Notes under the pieces: model-generated
Told to the model about the DNA's origin: nothing
What the model saw: the letters and a program-made list of their open reading frames with translations, nothing else
The model's database searches: none
Part shown: positions 12,055-23,141 of the stretch, in pieces
Layout: each line of letters starts with the position of its first letter
How positions within the stretch are numbered: position 1 is the stretch's first letter
Position numbers and translations under genes: made by a program
Assembly (NCBI GenBank): GCA_027625915.1
Contig: JANTQA010000008.1
Coordinates: forward strand, 12,773,001 to 12,837,000
Length of the DNA stretch: 64,000 nucleotides
Source of the DNA: Anaeramoeba flamelloides
Lineage: Eukaryota > Metamonada > Anaeramoebidae
Direction: 5' to 3'

Positions 12055-13322
12055 TAAACTATATTCCAAAAAAAATGACACAGTTTAAACAGTGGAAAGA
12101 ACTTCAATACTAAACTTTAAATTCAATTTAGAAAGAATTTTGATTTTACAAACAATTACATTTTTTTGTCTTTTTTGTTTTGTTTTCATTTCCATTTTTG
12201 TAGTTAGGTAATCTGTTTTGTTAGATCTGAAAAATTTTTTTCGATGGTTGATAGAAGGATAATGTTGTGTTTGTAAAATAGGAAAAATCACATACTATTG
12301 GTAGATGGTATCTTATCATTTGATCGATCAATAATTGTTGGTGAAATTTCAACAAATTTACCAATACATTTTTTTTTCGGCTTGTTTCATTATTTTGGAC
12401 ACGCTAATTTTTTTTATCATTTTATATTTTTTTTTTATTATTTGGATTAAAATGATTACCTATAAAAACATTAATACTCAGTAACTTAAATGTGGTTTTA
12501 TATTAGGTTTGTAAAAATATAATAAATTGGGTTTTATTTTTCCTATTTTTGATTTGGGTGTATCCAAATTTTTGGAATGGGGTTTATCAAACTTTAAGTT
12601 GGATTGAAGAGTTTAATTTCTCAATTCAAACAAATTTGAACTAAAAGTTTTCAATCTGTCAAAAAAGGAACTAAAATGTTCCAATTTTAATTTTGGGATG
12701 TTTAAAAACACAATCCCAATGAAAAGGATTTCGAATTTCATATATCTATCTATCTATTTATCTCTTTACCACTATATTCCCCTATCCCTCAATCTCAACC
12801 CCATTCCAAAAATTTGGATACACCCAAATCAAAAATAGGAAAAATAAAACCCAATTTATTATATTTTTACAAACCTAATATAAAACCACATTTAAGTTAC
12901 TGAGTATTAATGTTTTTATAGGTAATCATTTTAATCCAAATAATAAAAAAAAAATATAAAATGATAAAAAAAATTAGCGTGTCCAAAATTATCAAATGAG
13001 TGGAAGAAAAAATGTATTGAAAAATGTGTTGTAATTTCACCAACAATTATTGATCGATCAAATGATAAGATACCATCTACCAATAGTATGTGATTTTTCA
13101 ATTATACAAACTCAACATTAACCTTCTATCAACCATCTAAAAAAAAATTTCTGATCTAACGAAATAGATTACTTAACTTAAAAGGAAATAAATACAAAAT
13201 AAAAAAGAAAAAGAATGAAATAGTTTGAAAAATCAAAATTATTTCTAAATTGAATTTAGAGTGGATTATTGCTATTCGCCCAACCGTTTAAACGGTGTCC
13301 AAAATTTAGGAAATTAGTTTAT
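12055..13322. mobile_element. 1.27-kb palindromic (foldback) element with mariner-like ends
   Basis: The left half (about 12055-12585) is inverted in the right half (about 12796-13322). Inner arm portions match almost base for base, including the GGGTGTATCC, TTACCTATAAAAACATTAAT (or its complement) and TGATCGATCA words (12321 and 13051). Outer portions are diverged. The outer ends read TAAACTATATTCCAAAA and, reverse-complemented, TATAAACTAATTTCC, each followed by a GACAC-type word. These resemble the ends of the 14.0-, 32.1- and 59.2-kb elements. No transposase frame is present. The central 210 bp holds a TATC microsatellite. It is probably a non-autonomous DNA transposon, or two copies joined head to head. 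Confidence 0.75.
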
Positions 13323-13351
13323 ATATCTCTCTATCTATCTAAAATATTTTT

Positions 13352-13971
13352 CAGTCAAAGGGGCCCAGTTGTAATGAGTGAAACACATATGTTTAAAGGG
13401 TTTGCATAGATATTAAAAGAAAAAAAATATTTTGGAAATTTTCAAAATTGAAATCATTTTTTCACATTTTTGCACATTTTTACACATTTTTTAACACGTA
13501 ATTAAGTTGCAAAAAAATTTTATTGCAAGATCAATAGTCACTTGGTAAAAACATGATATTTTAAGGTTATTGAAATATTTGAAAATTATTTTAGAGAAAT
13601 CATATTGATTTCTATTGGAATTTTATTCAATCTTTGATCATGATATTTGATTAATAAATGTGAAAATTTTTCACTTCATTGTCATTTCCTTTTTCAAATA
13701 GAGACCACAAATACCAACAAACTTCATTTGGTGACTTGATTTCTAAATGAAAAGTATGGAAAATGAAGTGAAAATTGTTTCCTATTTATTATTCAAATAC
13801 CATTAGAAGATGAAAACAAACACTCTTGTTTTTCTCAATGTTCCCCTAAGAATTTGAGTTTTTCAATTTTTAAGAAAATCTAATATTAATTAAGTTTCTT
13901 TTAGACGGATATTAACAATTCTTTGAAGTGTATTATTCTGCTAATTTCTTATTTTTTATTTAAAGGTCAAT

Positions 13972-13972
<1 letters not shown>
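13352..13972 (+). repeat. R600 dispersed repeat, copy 1
   Basis: This 620-bp sequence matches 49322-49938 along its length. Landmarks shared in order are CAGTCAAAGGGG, TAGTCACTTGGTAAAAA, TCTTTGATC followed by TGATATTTG, TCATTTCCTTTTTCAAA, GAGACCA and AATGAAGTGAAAATTGTTT. Both copies start at CAGTCAAAGGGG, and a (TA)n run lies next to one end of each copy. There is no long open frame. The class is unknown; the CAGT start and TA surroundings would suit a Tc1/mariner-derived miniature element. Confidence 0.75.
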
Positions 13973-13994
<22 letters not shown>

Positions 13995-14003
<9 letters not shown>

Positions 14004-14527
14004 AATTCAAAGTTTTTAACACAAAAAAATTCGATTTGTGAAAAAAAACTTATTTAATCAATTCAAGAAGATTTACCAAATTATAACCATTCACTAATTG
14101 AAATGTTAACACTTGTTTATAAATTACAATACTCACAAAAAAATAAATAAATAATTATCAATACAAATAAATCAAGGGTGTGCTAAAAATTCTGGAGAGA
14201 GCAAAACAAAAAAATACATTAGTAAATTTGTTGGAATTCTATTAGGAATATTGATCGATCAAAGATTAGATACTACCAACTAATTTTATTTGAGTTCTTC
14301 TATTTGGAACAACTCAACTTTACCATAATATCAATGGTTGAAAAAAATTTTGATACAACGAAACAAATTAAGAAATTAAAACAATGAAATGAAAACAAAA
14401 ACTAAAAGATTAAAAAATGATTTTCATATTTTACAAAAATCAAAATTATCTCCAATTTCAATGAAATTGTATTATTGTGATTTTTTGGAACGTTTTAGCT
14501 GTGTGGAAAATTTTGAATTTTAGTTTA
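13995..14527 (+). mobile_element. Non-autonomous mariner-like element T1, intact-site copy
   Basis: The ends are TATAAACCCCAATTC on the left and, reverse-complemented, TATAAACTAAAATTC on the right, each followed by an AAAATTTT/CACA-type word. Both abut (TA)n runs (13972-13997 and 14524-14546). The interior matches the 32.1-32.9 kb copy in opposite orientation across its length, including CACTAATTGAAAT, TATAAATTACAATACTCA and TACATT. It contains the TGATCGATCA palindrome at 14252. It has no coding capacity. This copy lacks the CCCTAG element found in the other, so it shows the empty site. Confidence 0.7.
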
Positions 14528-14986
14528 TATATATATATATATATATTAATTGATAAGTGAAAAAATGTTTATATATCTATCTATTTATCTATTTATCGAT
14601 CTATCTATCTAACTATCTCTTTATCTATTTCTATCTCTTTATCTATTTATCCCTCTACTCCTCTATCTATATATCTATCTATATATGTTACTTTGAAAAT
14701 AATGATTAAAAAACATGGATTATGAATTTGAAAGAGAATCATCATTGATCCAAATGAATCACCAAAATCAGAAAATTTTTCGGTTCATTATTACAAGATC
14801 TTAACTATACACTCAAAACCAAAAAAATAACATCAAACCATTGAAATTTAGAGTTATGGATGAACAAGTTTTATGAACAAACAAAAATTTTAATTGAATC
14901 TTACTCAACACTTGATTTTTTTTTTGATTATTTTAAACAATTCTAATTCTTTAAACAATTTTCATTTCTTTTAATTTCTTTAATTA

Positions 14987-15025
<39 letters not shown>
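14524..15025 (+). repeat. TA and TATC microsatellite cluster
   Basis: (TA)n lies at 14524-14546 and 14991-15025. An imperfect (TATC)n/(TATT)n tract runs from about 14568 to 14690. Similar TATC tracts lie at 12745-12770 and 13321-13340, always beside the mariner-like elements. Confidence 0.85.
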
Positions 15026-15026
<1 letters not shown>

Positions 15027-16065
15027 TTTTTTGTAACATTAATTTTTATCCTCTGATAAATCATTTTAGTGATTGTCTGTATTTAAAATCAAATAAATAT
15101 TTTTTCATTTTAATTGAATTCTTTTTTTTTTTTTGAAAGGATATATCATTATAATTAAGAGGTAATGATAATAAATGGTTAAAATCGGGTTCAGAAGAAA
15201 TAGAGTTTAAAACTTTTTTATGGAGTTCAAAAAAAATGAGAAAAATGAAAAAAATAGAGGTAACGGCTGCCCAAAAAAAGTACACTTTTTTCGACTATTT
15301 TTCCAGCGATTAAGGGCACGATAAAAAAATCCTTTTTTTTATTTTTGACCTTTTAAAAAATCTTCATTATATTTGTATATTGTTGGCGCGCCTCGCACCA
15401 TAGTAAATCTCCTAAGGAAAAAAAAATCGCCTGAATAAAAATTTCAAAATTGTTAAAAAATGTCAATTTTCATTTAAAAATTGGATTTTTTAAAAAATGA
15501 AATTTTTGATTTTTGGGGTCAAAAATATCAATTTTGTTTACTTACTCAAAAAAACCTAAAAAATAATTTTTCATTTGATTTTTAAGAAATTATGGGTTCC
15601 TGTATATGTATCAAAAAAAATCGATTTTTTTTCAAAAAAAATGAATTTTTGTAAAAACAAATAAATAAAAATAATTTTTTTTTGTATTTTAATTTCGATT
15701 GATTGACATAAAATGTCTTTAAAAAAAACTCAAAAATATCGATTCTATTTTGGGAAAAAAAGATTAACAAAGTATTTAAAAAAAAAAATAAAAAAATCCC
15801 AAAAAAATAAAAAAAATTTTTTTTTTTTTTTCATTGTAAAATTCCCTATAAAAAAATGCCTAAAAATCAACTCTTTTTCGATTTTGGGCAATATTTTTAA
15901 AAATAAGGTTCGGATTGAATATGTAAAATATACAAAAAATTCTACACAAAAAATAATTAGTATGTGGATAAAAACCATTTTTGAAAATTTTCAAAAATGT
16001 TTCCACTTGTGTATTATCATTTAAAACCCACATAAAAAAATAATTTTAAAATAATCATAGAACGT
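15026..16065. other. AT-rich spacer with no recognised gene
   Basis: Only short Lys- or Phe-rich chance frames are seen on both strands. A GGCGCGCC octamer at 15385-15392 stands out from the A/T background; it recurs at 27460-27467, but the flanks are not alike. Confidence 0.5.
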
Positions 16066-17465
16066 GTTTATAACAAAAATCTTGTTTATATTATGATTTA
16101 ATAATAATAATAACTGTATTTATTGTTTTGATTTGGAAATAATCACTTTGTTATGTAACGAGTTTAGCCTGGAAGAACGAGAATTAATGATATTGTTCAA
16201 AGTGACATAAGATGATATTGTGGAGTTCGAAGAACGACGATTAATATCCTATTAGCACAAGAAAAATATCATATTTTGAGTCTAAAAAAGGATCCAAAAC
16301 GTGGAATTATAACCAGTGATTTTTGAACAAACGAAAACAATATGAAATGCTATTTATTTTTTGGAACTAAGGATCTAACTCTACACAAAAAAAAAAAAAA
16401 CAAACAAAAAAAACAAAAAACAAATTTAAACAAGTAAAAACCAATTGGTTATTTTTCAATGGTAATTTGAAGAACTTTTTCTTCAAAGGATCTCTTTTTC
16501 TCCCAATGGAGTTATTGTAAACATTGAAGTTAAAATTTACATTTTCATCCATTGGAGACAAAAGTTGGTTTGAAATCCCATAGAGACAAACTAGATCTTC
16601 CAAATTTTTCAATGAGTCTCTATCTCCCCTTTTATTTCATGTTCGTTTAGAAAAAAACGAAGATGATCAAACATAAAACCCTGTATCTATTATATGTGTT
16701 CTTAAAAGTAACTGATTTTGAAGTATTCCTCTAAAAATTCTTGACTTGACGTAGCAAAATTAAAAATGTTTTTTTTTTTCTAATTTTTTTAAATTTGTAA
16801 TTATGTTTTTTTCTCATTTTGAAATTCTTCTATAAATGGTCTCTCTTCTCTTTATCCGATTGAAAAAAAGAAACCAAACGTTTTTTATTTTTTAAAAATG
16901 AATTGATTTCTTTCGAATCAAAGCCAAAAACGCTGTTTGGTTTTCTTAATTGTTTTTAAACAAAGAAAGAGTAATTCATTCCTTTTACAACCTTTAAGGA
17001 ATAATTTGAAGGATTTTTTTCTTTGTTGTCTATTGATCAAATAATTGAGTTCCTTGAACCAAATTAATTTTCCAATGTCGTAAATCCTTGAGCATGGCGA
17101 TCTTTTGGGATTTATTAGATTAAAAAGGTCACAAAAAAATTGGTAAAAATCTTCTAAAATAACTTTAAATAACATTTTTATAGTCAAATTTAAAAGTAAA
17201 ATACATCTATTTTAACTCCAAATTGAATTGAAAATAAGAAGATCAGAAAATTTTCAAACTTTGCCTAATTAACCTAATGATTTCCCAAAATTGTTCCACA
17301 TTAACTACAGTACTATCTTAAACTTTTCAGTTTTCTAATCTCTTTCTTATCAATAGTTATCAAGAATTATATACTTGTAATTTTTACAAATAAAGATTTT
17401 AAGTTTAAAAAAAAATACATTGCATTTTTATAACAAAAATCTTGTTTATATTGTGATTTTTTCAA
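16066..17465 (-). pseudogene. Decayed coding segment between short direct repeats, family unknown
   Basis: On the minus strand two stretches have balanced, protein-like codon use. One is about 17165-16918 (peptide words ILEDFYQFFCDLF and IYDIGKLIWFKELNYL). The other is about 16640-16430 (NLEDLVCLYGISNQLLSPMD, NVYNNSIGRKRDPL). They do not join into one frame as seen. The segment is bounded by near-identical copies of a word beginning TTTATAACAAAAATC at about 16070 and 17430, in the same orientation. It could be a dead host gene or a dead mobile element. I matched it to no family, and it does not resemble the missing 3' part of the DENN gene upstream. Confidence 0.35.
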
Positions 17466-17599
17466 TATTTTTAAATAAATTATTTATTTTTATAAAATTG
17501 TTAAAAAAAAAAAAAATTAAAAATTTAATTCTAATTTGATTCAAAAAATAATTTTTTTAATGGAAAATTGAAAAAAAAAATAGTTTTATCAAATTTTTT

Positions 17600-18740
17600 T
17601 AATGGTGAAACAATTTTTAGCTGATGTGTTATGTATTTTTTTTTTATATTATTGTTTTTCGATATATTTTATTTATAACATTTTTTATCTTTTATAACAC
17701 CAATATAACATTTTACAAAATATTATAGCACATTTTATGACAAAAAAAAACTCTATTGATTTGTTCATTTCTAATTTTTTTCAATTTTTTCCTTGGCTGA
17801 ATCTTCTTTTATTTTGAAAAAGAGTTACTAAGGAAAAAGAACAAGTGGTTACTTGCTAATACTGAGATACTGAAAAACGAAAGTATGTATAATATGGGTA
17901 ACTTTAAAATAAAAAAAGAAAAAGCAAAGACTAAAAAGTACTAAAGGCTTAAAGCATATCAGATCAAAAAGAAAAAAGAATGTAAAAAAAATTTAACAAC
18001 TACTCCAAAAATGAGTATTTATGATCAATTATCAAATTTAATTAAATTAACCAAAATTATTGTGTGTGTGATTTTGGGTGTTCTTAATTAAAGATAACAT
18101 TGCTTTTTTTTTCATTTTTTATCAAATACTTCTTATAAACTCTTTTTAATTTTTTTTTCTTTTTTCCTTTTTTTTTGTCAATTTTTAGCTTTTTCTTTTT
18201 AAATATAAAGAAAATTTGGATAAACCTTCTCATGAATAATCGTGATAGCTATGATTTTACAATTAAATTTCTGAAAGGAAATTCAAGTAAAAGGATATTT
18301 AGAGTGTAATTTACAATTCTTCAATAATAATAATAATTTGAAAATTTTTTTTAGAAAGTTACTGAGGGTGTTAATAATATTTTAGCAAGTTTCTTTCATA
18401 TTTTATATCACTTTCAAATTTTAAAACACTTTCAAAAATTATAACACCTATCCTAATAAAAAAAGTTTTTTATAACATGTTATACGCGTGTTGTAAAGGT
18501 GTTATAAACGTTTAAAATGTTATAAAATTTTATAAGGACAACCTTTATAACATATATGTTTGTTATAAAATGTGTCATAAAATTTGGAACATGTTATAAG
18601 CCCGTTATAAGAATATTTTTTTAAAAAAATATTGAAAAAATCATCATCATATAAAAGGAAATTTTGCGATAAAAATGTTATAGAGATCTTATAAAAAAAG
18701 TTTTATTATTAGGGTATATAACGACTTTTACATGTTACAA
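17600..18740. repeat. TTATAACA-rich repeat split by an S-family insertion
   Basis: Two blocks, 17620-17760 and 18420-18740, are dense in TTATAA, TATAACA and TGTTATAA words, including the palindrome TATAACATGTTATA near 18475. The S-family repeat sits exactly between them. Neither block has an open frame. The simplest reading is one older TTATAA-rich repeat that was interrupted by the younger insertion. Confidence 0.55.
17785..18345 (+). mobile_element. S-family repeat, copy 1 (SINE-like, AAT tail)
   Basis: This 550-bp sequence is shared with 28.24-28.82 and 33.10-33.69 kb (both minus strand) and in part with 20.45-20.64 kb. Ordered landmarks are GGCTGAATCTTCTTT, GAGTTAC, AAGTGGTTACTTG, AAAAAGCAAAG, the AATTATCAAATTTAATTAAA region, TTCTTATAAACTCTTTTTAA, AATAATCGTGA, TTAAATTTCTGAAAGGAA and GTGTAATTTAC. 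It ends in TTCAATAATAATAATAAT. A variable trinucleotide tail at one end suggests retroposition (SINE or truncated LINE), but no tRNA-like promoter was found. Confidence 0.7.
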
Positions 18741-19206
18741 AAAGGCTTTTTTTATTAGAATAAATAAGATGAGTTTATCTTTAACACGGTATTTTTTTTT
18801 TGGACACAATAATTTAAAAAAAAACATTAACACTTATACCCCTTAAATCAATAAATTATCATAAAGCGAATTTGAAAAAAAGTATTGCCTAATTATTATT
18901 TTTCTTAGATTTACCCCAGTAGTTGAAATTTTTGAGAAAAAAAGTTCAAAAATAAATTTTATTTTCTGTTTTACAGAAATTTATTTTGTGGTTAATTGAC
19001 AATTTCTCTGTTACATTTAGTTATTTATCAGTAATTATGAAATTATAGTATTCAACAAAGGATTAAATTATGATTTTGAAAACTGTAAAATAACTCTTGG
19101 TTAAATTATCTAACAAAAAAAAACAAATAATAAAATCCAAAAAAAAAAAAAAAAAAAGGAAATAAAAATTAATTGAATAAGAGAGAGAGAGGATTAAATA
19201 ATTTAC

Positions 19207-21893
19207 CAGTAATTTTCATTTTTTCTTCTTTATTTTGAGTAACTGTACCAGTTGCAAAGTTTGCAACAAAATCACACCATTCTGGCCGCATTGAAAAAAT
19301 TGGATTTGTTGATCCTGCAATAAATGATTTTTTTTCAATCAAATGCACATCTGTTAGTGCCACATAAGGTACTAATAAACCTGTAAACCCTTTTAGCGGA
19401 GAAACTAATAAAGGGGTAGAGATTACACAATTGCTCACTTTTCCTGCTGGTTGCCCAATAACAAAAATTCTTGATTTAAGTAACATTGCATACCAAAGAA
19501 TCATTGTATCCATTTTAAATAATTTTACAATTTGGATTAAACTAGCACCTATTGGGAAAAAAATTTAAAGAAAGTATTTATAGGTATTATTAACACATTT
19601 ATTCAAAAACAACATAAAAAAGATTTTTTATTTTTTTTTCAAGTCAAGAAGTGCACACAATAATCTTTGAAATCATAATTTATTTTGAAGAATCATTCTT
19701 CAAGTCTTATTTATCCTAAATCATAAATCTCAAATTTCAAAAAAAGTTTTTAATAATTGTCTCTTATAATATCAATTTTGAAAAGTTTCTTTTTTTTTGT
19801 TGAATTTTAATTAAGATGGATTTACAGAAAGGAAAAAAAAATTTCCTTTATTTTTTCAAAATTTTGAAATTGAAAAATTTTTACTTCTGGTTGGATTAAG
19901 CAATTCTTAACAACGAGTCAGAATAATAAAAAATACCTTCAAAATTCAATTAAAAATGAAAATAACAGTTATTATATTTCGGTCTTTCTTATTGAAACTT
20001 TAAAGATAGAAATAATTATCGACTTGAATTCTAACAAATTTTTTGAAATTAATCAAATTCGTCAAAATATTACGAATATTTACTCCCATCTGAGCCAAAC
20101 CAGGAAATTATTCACGATATTTGTCCCTTTTTTTCATTTGAGGAAAAAAAAAATAAAGAAAAAATTCATAGTTCTCTTCAAACCGATTCTTATTTAGATA
20201 AGTTGGTTATTGCATTTCTTTTTTGCAATATTTTTCATTTTTGTGAAAGAAAACATCTAAAATATTTGTCATATTTCCATGAGTCTTCGACATCGTGAAA
20301 ATATGTATCTAGTTGTTCCTAGGCCTTTGGCCTTTGAAACAATCCTTAATATTTAAATTTTTCATATGCCTAAACGAAAAATATTGAAAAAATTGAAGTG
20401 TAATAACGTGGCATATTTTTTTAAATTGAAAATTGTTGATTTTTTTTTTTTTCTGTTTTTTCCTTTTTTGTTGTAGATTTTGTGTTTTTTACTTTTTCAA
20501 CATAAAAAAATTTGTGTGCACCTTCTCATGAATAATCGTGAAATCTATGATTTTATGATTAAATTTCTGAAAGGAAAATGAGGTAAAAGAAATCTAGGGT
20601 GTACTTTTACACTTCTTTTCTAATAAAAATAAATAAGAATTTTTTTTTAAATTGGAATTTAATGGTATTCTGTAATATTTTAATAAAGGTCAGTATATAA
20701 AAGCGAAGATTTGAAGGTTTAAAAAGTGTTGCTCAAACTGTTTGAGTTACTCTTTTAAAAAAACTCAGTAATTGTTTAAAAAGCATAAGTCTCTTTCTTT
20801 TTTAAAATGATTTTAATTTGTAAAAAAATAATTATTCTTGTTGATATTGTATTTCGAAGATTTTTTAAATGATTATTTTAGTAGTTCAATTCCCGTTTTG
20901 TGACTTTGGTGTTTAAAGGTATTGGGGAAACTTTTAATAAATAATTTACTCGTAAAAATTTGTTTTTAACTGTATAACAAAACATTTTTGAAAACTTTTG
21001 TTCTCACTTTTTTAAAGTTTTCCTCGTGTTGATTACAAGAAAAAGTCAAACAGTTTGAGTAATACTTTTTAAAATCATAATTCCGCACTTTTTTAAAATA
21101 AACACCCAAAACAAAAAGAAAATTTAAAAAATAATCAAAGAGAGCAAAAAAAGTCTTTTTTTACCTGGAAATTCATCAATTTGATATCTTGGAATGTTTA
21201 ATGGATAGGTTTCACCAAATAAGGTTAATTGATTTTCTTTTTGTAAGCTTTCATTCAAAGCTTTATATAAAGTCTTGATGTGGCTAATGTTTGGATCAAG
21301 CATATATTTTGTTAGTGTTGTCTTTAATAAAGGGAAATACAAAGGGAAATAAGGCAATTTTGAAAGTAATAAAATTGAGCTTTGTTTGGCACCTCTTCGA
21401 ACCGTTTCATCATGGATACAAACAAAAATTCCAATCCCAAACAAATAAGATTCTTCACAGGCCTCAGAAGGGAATCCTGTATGTTTGTTTTTTTTTTTAT
21501 TATTATTTTTTTTGTTAGTTTTTTTTTTGTTTGTTTGTTTGTTTTTTTTTTAATTTTTTTGAGAAAGATCGAAAGAAGATATTTTTTTTTTTTGGTGTTT
21601 TTTTTTCTTTTTTTTCTTTTTTTGTTGTTTGTTTTTTTCTTTTTTGTGATTAAAAAAGAAGTAAAACCAAATTTACCTTTTTCACCAGAACAGTCCAAGA
21701 CTAAGTAAGTGTGATCACTCTTGTGGATATGCGCACCATCAGGAATTACCAAATTTGCAAGTGATTGATAATTATATTTTTCAAATTTAAATTCAGGAAA
21801 CCGTTTAACTAAAGTGTTTCCAATATCAATATCGAATTCTGCGATTGAAATTGAAAAAATTGGTTTTTTGAGCTTTTTTTTATTTTTGGACAT
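19207..21893 (-). CDS. AVL9-like DENN-domain protein, 5' three exons
   Basis: Exons are 21677-21893, 21165-21476 and 19207-19548. All junctions are phase 1, with GTAAA donors and ACAG/ATAG acceptors. The protein begins MSKNKKKLKKP. It then carries an N-terminal longin-like (uDENN) part with NLVIPDGAHIHKSDHTYLVL, a core part with LFGIGIFVCIHDETVRR and ILLLSKLPYFPLY, and a later part with GLLVPYVALTDVHLIEKKSF followed by IAGSTNPIF. These match, in order, AVL9 family signatures (LPDGAHN, VFGISCYR, VLSKLPLYG, LPYMALQQHHL, FVAGATN). AVL9 acts in late secretory traffic and cell polarity; DENN proteins act on Rab GTPases. Only about 290 residues are accounted for. The third exon ends in a good phase 1 donor (G|GTAAAT), so more exons are expected below 19.2 kb, but none was found before the repeat zone. 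The gene may be truncated or have a very long intron. Confidence 0.75.
20445..20635 (+). mobile_element. S-family repeat, partial copy 2
   Basis: It matches only the 3' portion of the family: TCTCATGAATAATCGTGA, TTAAATTTCTGAAAGGAAAA, AGGGTGTACTTTTACACTTC, then an A/T tail (TAATAAAAATAAATAAG). It lies within the 1.6-kb second intron of the DENN gene. Loss of the 5' part with an intact tail end is the usual pattern for elements copied by target-primed reverse transcription. Confidence 0.65.
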
Positions 21894-23103
21894 TGCTTAA
21901 AAAAGAAAAAAGATCAGTTAAGAGAAGAGATTGGGGAAAAAAAAAAAAAAATAGAAAAATGAAAAAATCAATAAAGATTTTAAGGTGTTGTTTTTTGAAG
22001 AAATAGGGTGCTTGGTTATTGTTCAGGTAGACTATTTTTCTTGAAAAAACTGAGATTAGAACAAATACCACAAAAAATTATCTTATTCTTCCTCTTCTTA
22101 GTATTTTCAGAGATCAATAACTGTAATTTATTCTTTTATTTGATGGAGGATAATACTTATTCTGACAAAGATCCCATAAAAGTTGTCAACAAAAGTTCTT
22201 CATCAACTTTGTAGTAATGAATTATCATTTTTAATAACATAAATTGTTTACAAGAAAAGTGGTAAAAAATACAACAGTAATCACCAAAAACCTTTTTCTC
22301 CTTTTAAAAGTATTGATTTTTTTTTTATTCTTGTGCCAATACAACACCTGAATTCCTATCCAATAGTTATTCAACATTCAAACCATTTTTGAAGGTTAAC
22401 TCATGGAAATTTTCATAAAATGTGAAATTAAGAATTTAAAGTTGGGATAATTTTTTTAAAATTAGTTTTTTTTTTTTGGTTTTCATAAAAATAGTTCTTC
22501 TCTAATAATAGACTCAATTTTTTAAGAAGACTTTTCACACTTAATCCCTAATTTTAAGAATTTCTTTTTTAAATATTCAAACTTAATGTAACAACATCAT
22601 ATTTACTTATAGTTTATTATTGGTTTCTTTGATAATTTAATCAATAGGTCTTCAAGAAAACGAAGGAAAGATTTTAATTTGAAATGCAAGACTAACCTAG
22701 ATTACACTGATTATTGAAGCAGAATTAATTTTTAGTAAAATGACACCATCATTTTTTAATTAAACTTCGAGACAGAAAAAAATTTTGCAATCCAGAACTA
22801 CATTATTTGGTTTTTTGGATCAATAAAGAAAAAGAAAAATGTACAAAACATTTTTATTATTATCTAATACTTACTATTGGTGATTTCTGATACTTTATTT
22901 TTGGATATATAATGTGAAGAATTTGTTATTAATTTCAAAATACCAGAAAAACCAACAAAATATTTCATAATTTTGGATAAAAAAAAAAATGATCTTTGAT
23001 TTATATTCAAATATTTATCAAATTTCTTGAAATATCAAAGTTTGTTAAAAAAAAATTTTCTTACAGTTATTCAGATTTAAAATAACAAATGTAGATTATT
23101 CAA

Positions 23104-23141
<38 letters not shown>

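Noticed and set aside
15385-15392. GGCGCGCC octamer (also 27460-27467) as a shared regulatory or cloning-derived site
   Set aside because: The flanking sequences are unrelated; two occurrences are not enough to infer function.
16190-16245. GC-richer words resembling a tRNA box B (GAGTTCGAAG)
   Set aside because: No matching box A at the right distance and no cloverleaf; no tRNA gene found anywhere in the window.
16066-17465. Direct repeats around the decayed segment read as LTRs
   Set aside because: The shared word is only about 35 bp and no family hallmark is visible; called an unclassified relic instead.
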